DNA of 64,000 nucleotides from Nemopilema nomurai. Its lineage: Eukaryota; Cnidaria; Scyphozoa; Rhizostomeae; Rhizostomatidae. Both the position numbers and the translations under genes were made by a program. Positions 1-11,866 of this stretch are shown piece after piece. Every line of letters begins with the position of its first letter. Position 1 is the stretch's first letter. The notes under the pieces are model-generated. The model was not told the origin of the DNA. It searched no databases and saw nothing but the letters and a program-made list of their open reading frames with translations. Location of the stretch: the NCBI GenBank assembly GCA_003864495.1, contig ML133383.1:7858880-7922879 (forward strand), read 5' to 3'.

Positions 1-84
1 GAAGGTAGCTTTTGAGCAAGTCATTTGATTGCTTATCATTAACAAGGGGTACAACATCGTACTCACATAGATTAACCTTTACAG

Positions 85-3000
85 GTTTTACCACGAGCAA
101 ATATCCAAGTTGCTGGACATTTATTACAAAGTTGATCGAGATATGGCTGAGAAAGTTTTGACAACTAGAATACCGCTATGGAACAACCGCACTTTATTTG
201 AAATAGTTGGGGACTTGGAGCTGAAAGAAGTTCTTTGTGAACCAGCTTGCCAACGAGTCATGTCGGAGTCATGGCGAAGAAAGGTGTGCACCGGCTTTTT
301 TTGTGAATAGGAAATTAGTCGATAGCCTTTTTTAATATATTCACATTGCAAAACATTCACAGCTTAGCAGACGATACAACAGGGAGCCAATACATAGAAA
401 TTCCTGTGGCAAGTGACATTTAACATATAAAACTAAATTAACTACAATTTCAAGATGAAAAATGAACGAGAAGAATAAACAGAAACAATTTCAAGAAAGA
501 AAGTAGAGTCGAGAGCCTGCTAGGAGTTTGATCACAGGGTCTCCAGCATTATCATTATCATTATCTTAATTCTGTCGTAACTAAGGCCGTAGCTGTGAAT
601 CGTCTTCTAAGTTCCTTCCATTAAGCTCTGCGTTACAATTTCCCGCTGATGAGCACTCCTCAAGATCAAACTTTTGAAAAACCTGCAAAATTGTTCATTT
701 ATATTTGTATCTTTTATTTCCTGTTTGTGTTCTTTAAATTCGTTCCAGTCTTTCTTCTGTTTCGGTCTTTGAGATTTTTGCCTGACTTTAAGATAAGACT
801 TTAAGAAGATGTTTTTTGCCTGATTACAAGTTAGTTTTTTTCTTTGGTCTGTACTTAACGTAGATACTTTAAGTTCTTTGCCGTCTATGTAAATCTAGAT
901 ACAATGTAACCATCAGTCATTGAAGAATTGCCTCGTTTCGATTGGCATGATGACAATTGATATCTTCATTTCTCAGGAGACACTGCGCAAGAATCAGCCT
1001 GATGAGTTGCCAAAGACGGAGGGCAATGGTCACTGTTGTAAAAACTTCATTAAGCTATTAGGAGCACCAAATGTCAAGTTCTGGCAACATACCGTAAGTT
1101 TCTCATGCTGTGACGTCATAAAGCTTGGCATAAGAGGGCCATCATGCCCTGTCCATCCACGATTTAGGCCCTTGTTCATCACCATGATTTCTACTGCTGT
1201 TAAAACTTTAGCACAATAACTGTTTAGCCCGAAAAATGCTCTCTTGAGTTTCTAAATGTCATTGGGCAATCGTTTCTTACCATTCTACAAATAAGAATGC
1301 CGTAAAAAGATTCGCTTAGCCTGCGATATCACTAAGTTCACTCAAAACCTTGAACTTTTAGCGCGAATAAAACGATTGAGTGCATTGAAATTGTTGTTGC
1401 TAATTTTTCATTTGCAAGTCGAATTGTTTATTACTTTTGTTTAGCTTATTATTTGTTCGTTTTCTATTGTTGAATTCCAAGAGTTTTATTTATTGCTGAT
1501 AACGGGCCTGTATTTCAAAGTTTTTATGGTGCTTCTATCAATTGTCAATACCTTTCTTGCTTAGTCAAGATCAACTTTGTAATTAATGACTGGCAACTCA
1601 AATATGTTTGCTTATGGAAAGCCAGTAGGCTACAATGAGCTTAGGGCCGATCTACTGTCAAGGTGCTCTGTTGTAAACGCTTGTAGCAAAGATAATAATT
1701 GATAATTAAAACGCACCTTAAGTACGACATAACAATTGCGTTATGTACTTTTTTCTGCAGATTGCGTATTTTATACACCTCTTGGTGTTTTCGTTCTATG
1801 TTTTATCTTGGAAAACGGCGGTGCACGTACCAATAAAATACACCGTTTTTGTTTATGTCGCGGCTCTGGCGTTGGATGAGGCGAGACAGGTAAGAAAAAG
1901 GCCCAAGTCAGGGTTTCATTGTAATTCCCCTTTAGAATGTTTAGACTTAGTCATATTACGTGCTTGGTTATCAGTTTGCTAAATCGTTGTTGTACCATAT
2001 GTTTAGATACAATCCAAGGTAGGATACCTTTATATTGAATAAATGGCATGTGCGAGAAACAGCGGAATCATATTTGGCATGCATCGAGTAATTTTTACAC
2101 CGACGCTCCTCTGAGTTTGCAAACGTCGCAAAATTACCAAAAGCTGATGAATAATTAGCCAGTTGCGGATTGAAAACACTAGAGGTTGATAAGAAGAGTG
2201 TATAATTGGCTGTGAATAACCGATCACCGTCGCTTTACATTTAATTTTGGAAGAGCAGAAGCAAAAAGAAGAATTCTTCCCGTCTACAAAGAGGTTTCTC
2301 ATGAAAATGTAGACAGACTCCAAAACACTTATGTGAACAGATAACCTAGCTTGCCTAACTACACAAGAATTGTCGTCAGTATATAGTTTGGCACAATCTT
2401 GGGTCTCCAAAAGGTGTTCCCTACAGATAAATCATGTTATTTTGGGTACCACATCTTTCAAAATTTCGACGCGCTTGCTCTCTTTCTGCTGATTTTTTTG
2501 ACCTTATGCTCGTGGGAACATGTTGTTTGATTTATGGAAGTAAAGGTACAAATGTTTAGCTTTCTTCATTTGGCTTTCAAATTTTAAGGAAGCATCATCA
2601 ATCCAAGGTAATTTCAGGTAAACAGGGAATTTTAAAGGACAAAACTGTTTGGCCGACATAGAAATCTTTTCTTTCTTATACGTTAAAATAGTCTTTTCGG
2701 AGTAGCAATTTTCAACCAGAGTACGTTTTAGCTTATCGAGTTCAGAAGTTAACTTAGTTTTGGAGCAAATCGTAATCGCTCTGAGACGAATTTTTCTTTC
2801 TTTAGGCCTAAAGAGATAAAAAAAATTTCGAATCTTTTTTCGAATCTTTATACACAATCTTGTTTAAGATTCATTGCCTAAAGACTATGAACTCTCTAGC
2901 TTTAGGAAATATTTCCTAAAGACCTCTAAAATCCATTAGCTAGTAGAGTTAAGTGTAAGAGTCATGTATAAAAATTTTCCTTCGCACAGCGATTGCTAAC

Positions 3001-6000
3001 AGCCATACAACCTGATTGTAGGTCGTTACCATCCACAAGGGAGGCTGGAACAATCTCAAACACTGGATATCGAGTGTTTGGAACATTCTAGATGTTATCA
3101 GCTTCTTCTTATTTTCTGTTGGCTTCATATTGTCATGGTTTCATTCCTCTATTTCTAAATTTTTTTTTTCACTTTATCTTTTCCTTTCGTGGCTAAAATT
3201 TACACAATTTTTGAGGACGTTCCCAGTTATCGGCCCGTACATGGTGATGATTCTAAAAATGGTAAGTAAATCCAGTAATATCCCGACTTTAGCTTATAGT
3301 CAAATTGTGTCATTTGCTGATATTTCTTTAGTTATGTATTTTCCATTATTTTTATCCACTTTGTCTTGAAGATCCACTTTAAAGTTTTTAATAGAATTGG
3401 ATAACCTCACTTGAGTTGTTTCTTTTTGTGCTGATGCCAAGTTATTTTCCTAAGCAGCATGATAATGTAACAAGCTTTGATGCGGCTCACTTTCAATACA
3501 CTAATAAAAACATATCTGAAAAAAAGTGTGAAAATCTAATCTGCGTTACCGGATAATCTTGATATGCACAATTATTTTATAACAACTACGATCTTCAGTT
3601 ATTAGTCATTTAGTTTATGATAATCTGACTTTATGGAATAAGCCACAGCCCTTATTTATTCAGCCGCAATAACGTAGTTTCAAGCTTTAAACGATTTGAG
3701 CAAAGATTATCGCCTTTCCAAGTATCTTTTTCCTGCTTTTTAGAAGAGATAAATTTCTTTGACATGACAGGGGACAAGAGAATACCTCATGACGTCAAAA
3801 AATTTGATGATTTGCGAATTTTGATTATCTATGATATTTGATCATTGGTTTGTGTGGGAAGCTGTGTCCCATTCTGGACGTTAGCTTATATTAGAGACCT
3901 TTGTTCACTCTACATCTCATGATCTTTGAGATTGTTTTTCGTGTGAAGATAATCTTTGAATTTTGAAAAAATATTGAGTAATGACTAAAATAAACCCCAA
4001 ATTTGTTTTACAGTTGCTCCGAATGAAGTCTTTTTTACTGGTCGTGACGGTGTCGATTTTTGCCTATGGAGTCTTTATGACAGCAATGATCTTCCCAGAT
4101 GCACCATTTTCTTGGGAAACATTGTTTAACGTTTTATTTCGGCCATACCTTCTGTTGTTTGGTGATGCTGGAATTGAAAATTTTCAATGTATGTCACGCT
4201 TACCTTCCATTAAAAGCATTTGCAGCTTTCTTGTTATTGTCGATAAACAAATCAATGATTTAAGGGATCGCAAACGGAAACAAAATTTTGTCAAAGACAA
4301 ATACTGATATTATGAAACCGCACGAGATCTCTAATGCAAGGTCATTCTTAAAGCTTCACTTTATGTCTCTGAAACAAGCAATTATCTGTCGGGCAGATTT
4401 TTGAACAAAATCCACTATTGTGGCAAAACTAGAATCCTATAGTTTCAGTTTTTATATACAAGATCTTTTCAGTATTCTAATTTGTTACATTACAAATACG
4501 AAGACTTGAGCTTCGCGACCTTCATTGCGCCTTCTTGATATTTTAATAGCGTAACGTAACATTAATCTATGATATAGTTTCACCCCTGCTGTTAAAAAGC
4601 CAATATTTTACCCCTGTTGATCATATGGGCAGAAATTTCTGTCATTCTAAATTTAAAGCGCCTCCACGCTGTCGTAATTAGTCATGTGGAATTATGTCTT
4701 TTTTGTATAGAATCTTATTGCATTTGCCACACCGCCAAATATTCGTTTTTGCAGGGAGTAAAGGTACGACTGTATTCGGAACACCAAAGATTACAGACTA
4801 CTACGAAGTTCTTGTTTTGATTGGAATGGCGGCCTTCCTTCTCTTTGCCAATCAACTCTTGATTAACATTCTGATTGCTGATTTCAGGTTGTGTATTTTT
4901 CTAACAGCTGTTTAGTGTCTTCCTCGCTTTATTTCTATTAATGCTTGTTTAATTAGTGCTGTGGACTTCTAGCCATTGGAGCTCAAGCACTTCATTTGAT
5001 GTATTCTTAGAATCTCATTTGTTGTTAGCCCTCTCTCCAAATCAATGGTGAATGTACTTTGACCTTTTTGGCAACGAGAGAGTTAAGTCACTAGTTATGT
5101 TGCATCTGGCAATTATATGCACTTTTTTCCGTAGAGAATAGCACATATATTGTATTCATTATCGGTTTCAGTTCAAGGCTCCAAAACAATCCATCTTCGA
5201 TAATGGGCACCTGTTTTCATCATTTTTGTTCCCTCACGTTTTTTCCCACATTTGTCAAGTAGTCACGCCAATTTATCTACTATTTATCCAGTTCCATTTT
5301 GTTCGCCTACCACGTAAATAATCATTTATCGTTTTCTCTTCAGTTACATCTACCAGAAAGTAGAAGGAGAATCCAACGAAGTCTGGCAGTATGAAAAGTT
5401 TGTGCTGTTGGTCGAGTTTCTTGATAAGCCCGTCCTACCAGTGCCGCTGTCAATTTTTGAAAACATTTGGATTCTATTGAAGGAGGCATTCTGCAAAAAG
5501 CCGAGAGACGAAGGTAATATTCTATGCTTTTCACCCTTTTTTCTTCTACCTTCTTTATTTCTTCTTTTTCTTTGTCCTTTTTTCTCTGTTCTTCCTTATT
5601 TTTCTTCTCTTTCCTTCTTCTTTCCACTTCTTTTTTCTTCTTACTTTTGTCCTTTTTTTCTCTGTTCTTCCTTATTTTTCTTCTCTTTCCTTCTTCTTTC
5701 CACTTCTTTTTTCTTCTTACTTTTGTCCTTTTTTTCTCTGTTCTTCCTTATTTTTCTTCTCTTTCCTTCTTCTTTCCTCTTCGTTTTTCTTCTTACTTTT
5801 GTCCTGTTTTTCGCTGTTCTTCCTTATTTTTCTTCTCTTTCCTTCTTCTTTCCTCTTCTTTTTTCTTCTTACTTTTTCTTTCAAACTGCAGATAGATTTG
5901 ATAGCAGGGATGGTCTTAGTTTACCTTTAAAAATTGGAAAATGTTTGATTTCTCTCGGGATGCTGCCCTTACATTTTTACAGCTATAGTAGACCGTGTCA

Positions 6001-7508
6001 AATTGATATATTTGATAATCTGGTTCTGTGCATTGGAATTTGGTTTTCTTAAGCCTTAAGCGCATTCAATTTGTCAATTTATTTTTGCATGAATTTTCGA
6101 ATCTGAATCACTCAATGTTTAATTTTTTTTTTAAATGAAGGATTTCAATAAACTAATTGTGACAAATAATGGTTTTTCTTTTTACAAGTCACTATCAAAC
6201 GGAATTGTGTCTTCATTATAGGCTTTTATCCAATTTTGGTGATATTCTTTCCTATTTAAAACATGTCCAGATTTAGCCGTAGTAACTGAAACGAGATTAT
6301 AGCTATATGACATATTTATTTCATTGCTGCTTGTTTTTAGAGACCGTCTTATAACAAAACTTTCATTATTAAACTTCTTTCAGAAACTAATTCTATTTTT
6401 GATTGCAGTTAAAGTACATAAATTAATAAAGATATATTTTTACTCACTGTAGAAGAACTATTGCGAATTTGTGTTGAAAGTCGTGAGCATTATTGAATGA
6501 AAAAGGCTGAAGTCAATAAACTATCGAAAGACAGTGACGCTCCGTGAACACTTCTTCAAAATGCTTTCACACTGGTTGCGCATTCATCTTTTCCTAAAAA
6601 CAGAAGCCATGAGTATAGCTAGTTATTGATGGGTGCTACGTTTGTGTTTCTTCGCATGTCTACGAGTGGAATTCAAGCCGGCTGGTGTCAAGGTATAGAT
6701 CAAGATTCGAGGGAAAAAGGTCTGGTTTTAAATGTGAAGGGCTAGTGATGAGTTTTGTCATTTTTGGGAATTTGCGGTAAACTTAACAAGATTTTTCTTT
6801 CCTGTCTTGCTACATACAGATCGCAGAAGTGACATAGATGCTGAAAAAAGGAGAAGAGAATTGGCAGACTTTGAGTATTACTGTTTTAAGAAGATGTATC
6901 CAACTATCCCAGGTAAGTATTTACATCCTACGCTAGAGTCTGTTAGGCCATGAGGCATTATTTTGCACAGCTGATGGGTTTGTAATGTTATTCTTGAGTA
7001 ATGATGCAGCTTGCGAAACGTTATAAAGTTGAAGGCAACTCTCAATATCAGACTTGTAGAATGTTTTGAGTTCGTGGCCAATGGACGGGCCTCTTAATCA
7101 TTAAGAGGCCTTTGCGAAAGGAGCAAGAGCAAACTGAGGACTTTGTACAAAAGTAGCCAATAACGTATTTAGCGTCAATGCAATAATATGAGCGGCCTTG
7201 GAATGGAACGAAAAAGTATTTGTTGGTATTTCACCCAAAATTAAAGCTAATTGTTTTTCTAACTGAACTGCAAAAACTCAAGAACGATGTGCGTAGAACG
7301 TCATACCATAGTTGCAGAACCGAATGAAAACTTTTTGTAATACAAGCGTTTTTCGTGACGTTCGTGCACAGGCTGAAATCATGATGCATACCGTTATGAT
7401 GGGCAGAATTACAATGCGAATTTATACATAGTTATCATAAAGTGATGAAAGTAATTTATCATAAAATGAAAACTTTTTTCTAATTTCTTTCCAGCACCCA
7501 GAGATTAA
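85..7508 (+). CDS. TRPM: TRPM-type cation channel, 3' portion (5' end outside window)
   Basis: Exons inferred from AG/GT signals with matching phases: 85-283, 977-1093, 1761-1889, 3022-3261, 4014-4188, 4755-4887, 5344-5513, 6820-6912 and probably a short terminal exon 7495-7508. The first exon encodes the pre-S1 cytoplasmic region (LTTRIPLWNNRT, matching the TRPM pattern of a small region ending in TRIPLW). Later exons give S1 to S6 and then the TRP region (NEVWQYEKFVLLVEFLDKPV, close to the IWKFQRY...RPVLPPPL signature of TRPM1/3/6/7). Family knowledge: TRPM proteins are tetrameric plasma-membrane channels passing Na+/Ca2+/Mg2+. The C-terminus after the TRP region is very short (about 90 residues), without a visible coiled coil, kinase or NUDT9 domain. 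Either this is a short channel or further exons were missed between 7509 and 11866. Family assignment is firm; subtype is open. Confidence 0.85.
2108..2255 (+). repeat. Interspersed repeat, copy 1 (hairpin family)
   Basis: Shares words with three other places in the window (49019-49165, 50260-50400, 55184-55250): a block reading tgcaaacgtcg, then accaaaagctga, an A/T-rich spacer, agccagttgcggat, and a TAATTGG...CCGATCA near-hairpin at 2203-2226. Located in a TRPM intron. Not assigned to a known family; likely a SINE or MITE fragment. Confidence 0.7.
3022..4887 (+). other. TRPM S2-S6 membrane core exons including pore
   Basis: Exon 3022-3261 encodes a hydrophobic stretch beginning with NILDVISFFLFSVGFIL and ending FPVIGPYMVMILKM, which fits S3, S4 and the S4-S5 linker (TRPM members carry GP-IIMVKMM there). 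Exon 4014-4188 starts S5 (LLRMKSFLLVVTVSIFAYG) and reaches the pore helix region (FRPYLLLFGDAG, aligned with YMPYWMIYGE / YLTIFGQIPG in vertebrate TRPMs). Exon 4755-4887 finishes the outer pore and encodes S6 with LLFANQLLINILIADF, matching the NLLLVNLLIAVF hallmark. The pore has an acidic residue after FG (D), compatible with cation selectivity; this last point is inference. Confidence 0.8.
5520..5880 (+). repeat. Pyrimidine-only 76-bp tandem repeat in a TRPM intron
   Basis: The word cttatttttcttctctttcc recurs at 5595, 5671, 5747 and 5823, exactly 76 bp apart. The block is almost entirely C/T on this strand for about 350 bp, immediately after the donor at 5514. Long ORFs across it are a side effect of having few purines and therefore few stop codons. 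Such homopyrimidine mirror-like tracts can form triplex DNA (family knowledge); no function is shown here. Confidence 0.9.
7495..7508 (+). other. Possible terminal exon and stop codon of the TRPM gene
   Basis: A strong polypyrimidine tract ending in CCAG at 7491-7494 is followed by CA CCC AGA GAT TAA. Joined in phase to the preceding exon (ends in phase 1 at 6912), this would end the protein with ...PTIPAPRD and stop. Phase fits, but an exon this short cannot be validated by coding content. No clear AATAAA follows closely. Confidence 0.3.
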
Positions 7509-8668
7509 TGTAAAATGGAGTGATTCAGAAATATAATTGCGATCCAGCTGTTTTTCCAACATTTTTGAAGGAATTTTCTAGTTTTTGGTGAACGAATTTC
7601 TTCTAATTTTAGTTTTAATAGTCCGTATCGGTTTTCTAAGTCAATTTTAGTACATTTCTGTAAATTTTAGTAGAGTTCTGTATTATCTGACCCAGGACAC
7701 AAAAGACACAGACGAGCTACCCAGTCATAACTTTGTCCTTAACTGACATCTTCAGCGATCTCATTAAGATCTTGAGAGACTTGATGTTTCATTGAGTGAT
7801 CAAAGGCAATTTAGTCATTGCAACCGAAGAAACGATAGGCCAGTTTAGGAAAGTTCTTTCTGGTAAAGCAGTATGCCACATATTGTCTCTTCTTGGAATC
7901 ATGTAGATGTGTGTCTCTGAAGTCATATCCGTTCTCTCTCTAAATTCTTCTATTCTATCATTTGAATTAGAGTTTTTGATATCCGTTTGGTGAAAGTACT
8001 GGGTGAGAGGATGGGGGAGGATGGAAGTGTTTGAAAGTATGTCTGACGTTGTTTCTGAGTAGGCCCACGCTGGCTCAAATGATGCAGCGATAGGTCTGTG
8101 CTGCGAAAAATCGTCATGCTTTTTGTTTACGGTTTTTTATTAATCGGAAGATTTTTATATCTCGATATTTTTATAATTTCAAGTATTTAACGAGCCCTGA
8201 TTTATAGAACGTATCATGTTCGTTAGTTTTTATAGAACGTAGAAAATGGGATATTTAGCCACAGCAAATGTCTTCTTTCTATTCTTCTGTCGGGAATTCT
8301 TACAATTCGTAGTTTACGTTAATGTTTAATGGCATTCAGATCCATTTTATATTTTATTCTTTTGAATAGTATTCAGCTGTGGTATGTTTTTTTGCCCTCC
8401 TGCTAAATGGAAACATCAGTAACTATTGTCGTTGATGACACCGCCTGTCTAACCATGTCCCTACTTTCTCGTCCATTTTTTGAGGTTCCAAAACATTCTG
8501 AACTGACAGATTCTCGTGCCACATGGCTGGCTACATCCTTATGCACACACATAATCAAATTCAACACTTAACTAATAGTTAATTGTTCTTTATGAGGGTA
8601 AGTTTTTCTATTTAACAATAATAGTTGGCCATAGTCTTTCTGCTGTAAAGTGCCTCAATCCGCGTAAG
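7509..8668. other. Intergenic, no gene recognised
   Basis: AT-rich sequence between the probable TRPM stop and the minisatellite. No ORF with recognisable protein similarity, RNA gene or mobile element end was seen. It may hold TRPM 3' UTR. Confidence 0.4.
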
Positions 8669-9468
8669 TTGGGCTTGGAAGGGGCACTATTGGGCTTGGA
8701 AGGGGCACTATTGGGCTTGAAAGGGGCACTATTGGGCTTGGAAGGGGCACTATTGGGTTTGGAAGGGGCACTATTGGGTTTGGAAGGGGCACTATTGAGT
8801 TTGGAAGGGGCACTATTGGGCTTGGAAGAGGCACTATTGGGCTTGGAAGGGGCACTATTGGGTTTGGAAGGGGCACTATTGGGTTTGGAAGGGGCACTAT
8901 TGGGTTTGTAAGAGGTACTATTGGGTTTGGAAGGGGCACTATTGGGTTTGTAAGAGGTACTATTGGGTTTGGAAGGGGCACTATTGGGTTTGGAAGGGGC
9001 ACTATTGGGTTTGGAAGGGGCACTATTGGGTTTGGAAGAGGTACAATTGGGTTTGGAAGAGGTACTATTGGGTTTGGAAGGGGCACTATTGGGTTTGGAA
9101 GGGGCACTATTGGGTTTGGAAGGGGCACTATTGGGCTTGGAAGGGGCACTATTGGGTTTGGAAGGGGCACTATTGGGCTTGGAAGGGGCACTATTGGGTT
9201 TGGAAGGGGCACTATTGGGTTTGGAAGAGGTACTATTGGGTTTGGAAGGGGCACTATTGAGTTTGGAAGGGGCACTATTGGGTTTAGAAGGGGCACTATT
9301 GGGTTTTGAAGAGGTACTATTGGGTTTGGAAGGGGCACTATTGGGTTTGGAAGGGGCACTATTGGGTTTGGAAGGGGCACTATTGGGCTTGGAAGGGGCA
9401 CTATTGGGTTTGGAAGGGGCACTATTGGGTTTGGAAGGGGCACTATTGGGTTTGGAAAGGGCACTATT
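8669..9468 (+). repeat. 21-bp minisatellite, about 38 copies
   Basis: Unit GGGTTTGGAAGGGGCACTAT(T), 21 bp, repeated from about 8669 to 9468 with few variants: GGGC/GGGT, GAAGAGGTAC in place of GAAGGGGCAC, and occasional GAGTTTGG. Because 21 is a multiple of three, ORFs stay open in several frames on both strands and give artificial heptapeptide repeats. The array lies between the TRPM and CEP152 genes. The G-runs (GGG, GG, GGGG per unit) give strong G-quadruplex potential on the + strand. Confidence 0.97.
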
Positions 9469-10495
9469 TCATGATTGGCTCTGCTTGGTTTTGATGGTCC
9501 CGTATAAAAGGTTGGGATACATTTTGATATATCTTTTCGAATGCGTCATCAATTGCAGTTTAAAATGCTACTCGTTTCTAATCTATAAAACATCACATTT
9601 GAGATTGTAGGCTATGGACAAGGAAGGCCTCAATTTTGAGAAATTTACAACGTATCTACTACCACAGATGCTATCCGATATGATTTAGATTAATTTTACT
9701 TTCGTGAATGACGTTTCAAATCTCGCCGTTCACAACCCAGAATATCTCATCAGCTGCCATTTTGTTCTTCATTCTAGGGCCCATTCAATTTTTTGGCTTC
9801 CGTCGTACCCATAAGCCATACGGCAACCTCTGTTCATTTAATAGGTATTAACTGAAACCCACTTTTCTGTGGGGTGCGATTATTTTCTCCAGATGCACTT
9901 GGTTCTTTTACCTTATCGTCTCTTTGGAGGAGCATTCAATTCAATGTAATTATGTTTTGGCGCCTGATTTCTGATTCAAGTTGGACAAAAAACACTGTTG
10001 AACAATATTTTCGAAGTGCCAAATACTATGCTGGTGATAAGTTTGTCATTTATTGATGAATGGAAAAGAAAGCGGCTATTGATATGACATAATTTCTCCA
10101 CTTTCGCTGCGATATGAGTAACTTTCTTAGTCAGCTCGAGATCAATCCTCAGGTGGGATAGTAGCCTTATCCTCATATTTATTGTGTTACAAGTCTGCTG
10201 TTCAGATCATATCAGCTTCTATTATACCAGATTCTTTCTATTTAAAGTTTCATTAAATAAATTAGATAATCTTGTATTAACTGTGACAATTTTTGAAGGA
10301 TTTTTTGCCTTTCTTACTTCGTTTGAAAGTCGTTTCTAAGGCCTTGATTATGCAGAGGAGGAGATCATAACATTGATAAGTGTTATAAGCTGATAACGGC
10401 TACTTGATGATGCTTGTTTCTTAATCAGGAAACAAACAGATGTATTCTTTAACTTGATAAACAGATGAAAATCATTTGAATTGTTAAAACGATGT
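9469..10495. other. Intergenic, no gene recognised
   Basis: Unique AT-rich sequence after the minisatellite. Short ORFs are present but none has recognisable domains or a plausible exon structure. Confidence 0.35.
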
Positions 10496-10563
10496 TTGTA
10501 ATCACAGTGTGTGATTACAACCACAAATTTCAATGTTGTATTGTTGTATTTGAAATTTGGTAA
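10496..10563. repeat. Two adjacent inverted repeats (hairpins)
   Basis: TTGTAATCACA at 10496-10506 is followed after three bases by its perfect reverse complement TGTGATTACAA at 10510-10520. Immediately downstream CAAATTTCAA (from about 10525) pairs with TTGAAATTTG ending near 10560. Such paired hairpins suggest a MITE remnant or a cruciform-prone site; no ends or target duplications were identified. Confidence 0.6.
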
Positions 10564-10818
10564 AGACAACCAATGATGCTAAGACAAGTGAGAACTAACG
10601 TGACGCAAGTATAAATGAAATAATGTGCTACCTTTACAAAATTACAGGCGATTCTGAGTTGTCTTTCTGTTTCTCTCATTTCAATGTTTCATGGTAACAA
10701 AATGAATTTGGATTGTGCCATTTTCGATCATGTACCATATATTCAATTTGCATCCTCTTCTTTGATTGATGCCCAACAAATTAGAGACAAGAGTCATAGA
10801 GAGTGCGGGAAAATAACC

Positions 10819-10890
10819 AACCCAAGGGAGACTCGAATGCAGGACTCCTGACTTTGTACGCCAAGTGCTCTACGGCTGAGCTATCGGGTC
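10819..10890 (-). tRNA. Degenerate tRNA-like sequence (tRNA pseudogene or SINE head)
   Basis: Read on the minus strand, a 72-nt segment begins GACCCGA and ends TTGGGTT, which pair over seven positions (two G-U). A D-arm GCTC...GAGC and an anticodon-like stem TTGGC/GTCAG with a 7-nt loop GTACAAA (U33 present, ACA as anticodon) follow. The T-loop TTCGAGT is present, but the T-stem does not pair. This argues for a decayed tRNA copy or tRNA-derived SINE rather than a working gene. No polymerase III terminator run was confirmed. Confidence 0.45.
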
Positions 10891-11866
10891 ATGCTTTCAA
10901 GCCAGCGCTCAAGGCCAAGCCATTTATCGGCATTGCCCCTCTCTAATTTAGAGATACATAAATTTTTGTATGTTTTCATCCAAACATACCATAAAGAGAC
11001 ATACATGATCAAGGGAGTTAATCACAATCAAGAAGTCAGAATAATCTTAATATTTGTAAGACCAACATTAGACCAAAACACTCCTTTTTTCAGTTGACTA
11101 CACCCTTTGGTTTTCTTCAACTTATAAACTGTATATTCAATGCCCCTAATTTCACAAGCAAGAATATAAAACTTTGGCATTGGCATTTTGTGTTGAATAA
11201 AGCTGAGGAACCCACCCAAAGAAGAACCAACCTGGAGGAAACAATCAGCCGGAACTAAATTTAACGGAACTAAAACTAACACATTTAAATGCTAATTCTA
11301 ATATTGTAAAGAATAACAAATGTTGATGTAAATGTAGTGAAATTGGCAGCTTAACGGTGTACAGTATAGCAGTGATTGCAATGCTCAAATCTGCATATGT
11401 CTTGCTACAGACAAGTTAGGAAAAATTCTCTATAAAATTTGTTGCCCTTGCCTTTAGTTTAAAAAAAGTATGTTTAAAGTATGTTTATCCATTTTTAGAA
11501 GTCACAAAATACCTCTATCTAATTAGAAGACTAGCATTTTGTGCATTTTTTACTATTCAGAACTTTCTGGTTTTAAAATGGAATTCTGTTTTTCATATTC
11601 CATGAACTTAAACATTCATTCTGATCCATTTTATAACAGTTTCACAGTGCCGTAATGCAACATATGTCTATGGCTTATTTACCAAGATTTTCTTAAGCCA
11701 TGTGAACTTGATTCACAAATGTGAAAGCTTAGTTTGGCCTTCTGAAGTATTACAGTCTTGCAATATCATATGTTTTGTGTTTTTATCAAGAAACAGAATT
11801 CTAAATTGTGAAGTTTTAGTCACTAAGCCTTTGATGTTTAATTTTATACAAAAGGTTTAATTTTAG
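10891..11866. other. Region upstream of first found CEP152 exon
   Basis: AT-rich, no confident coding exon. The CEP152 start codon exon should lie here or further upstream, because the first recognised exon (11867) already aligns near residue 15-20 of the vertebrate protein. I could not choose a start. Confidence 0.35.

Noticed and set aside
5402..6052. 216-residue ORF rich in F, L and S
   Set aside because: Begins in a real TRPM exon, then reads through a polypyrimidine intron repeat whose period (76) is not a multiple of three.
8669..9468. CRISPR-like array
   Set aside because: Units are contiguous without unique spacers; this is a minisatellite in animal DNA.
8655..9610. Long ORFs on both strands with heptapeptide repeats (GLEGALL / PNPIVPL)
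   Set aside because: They arise because the 21-bp minisatellite keeps all frames open; no start context, splice structure or domain supports a protein.
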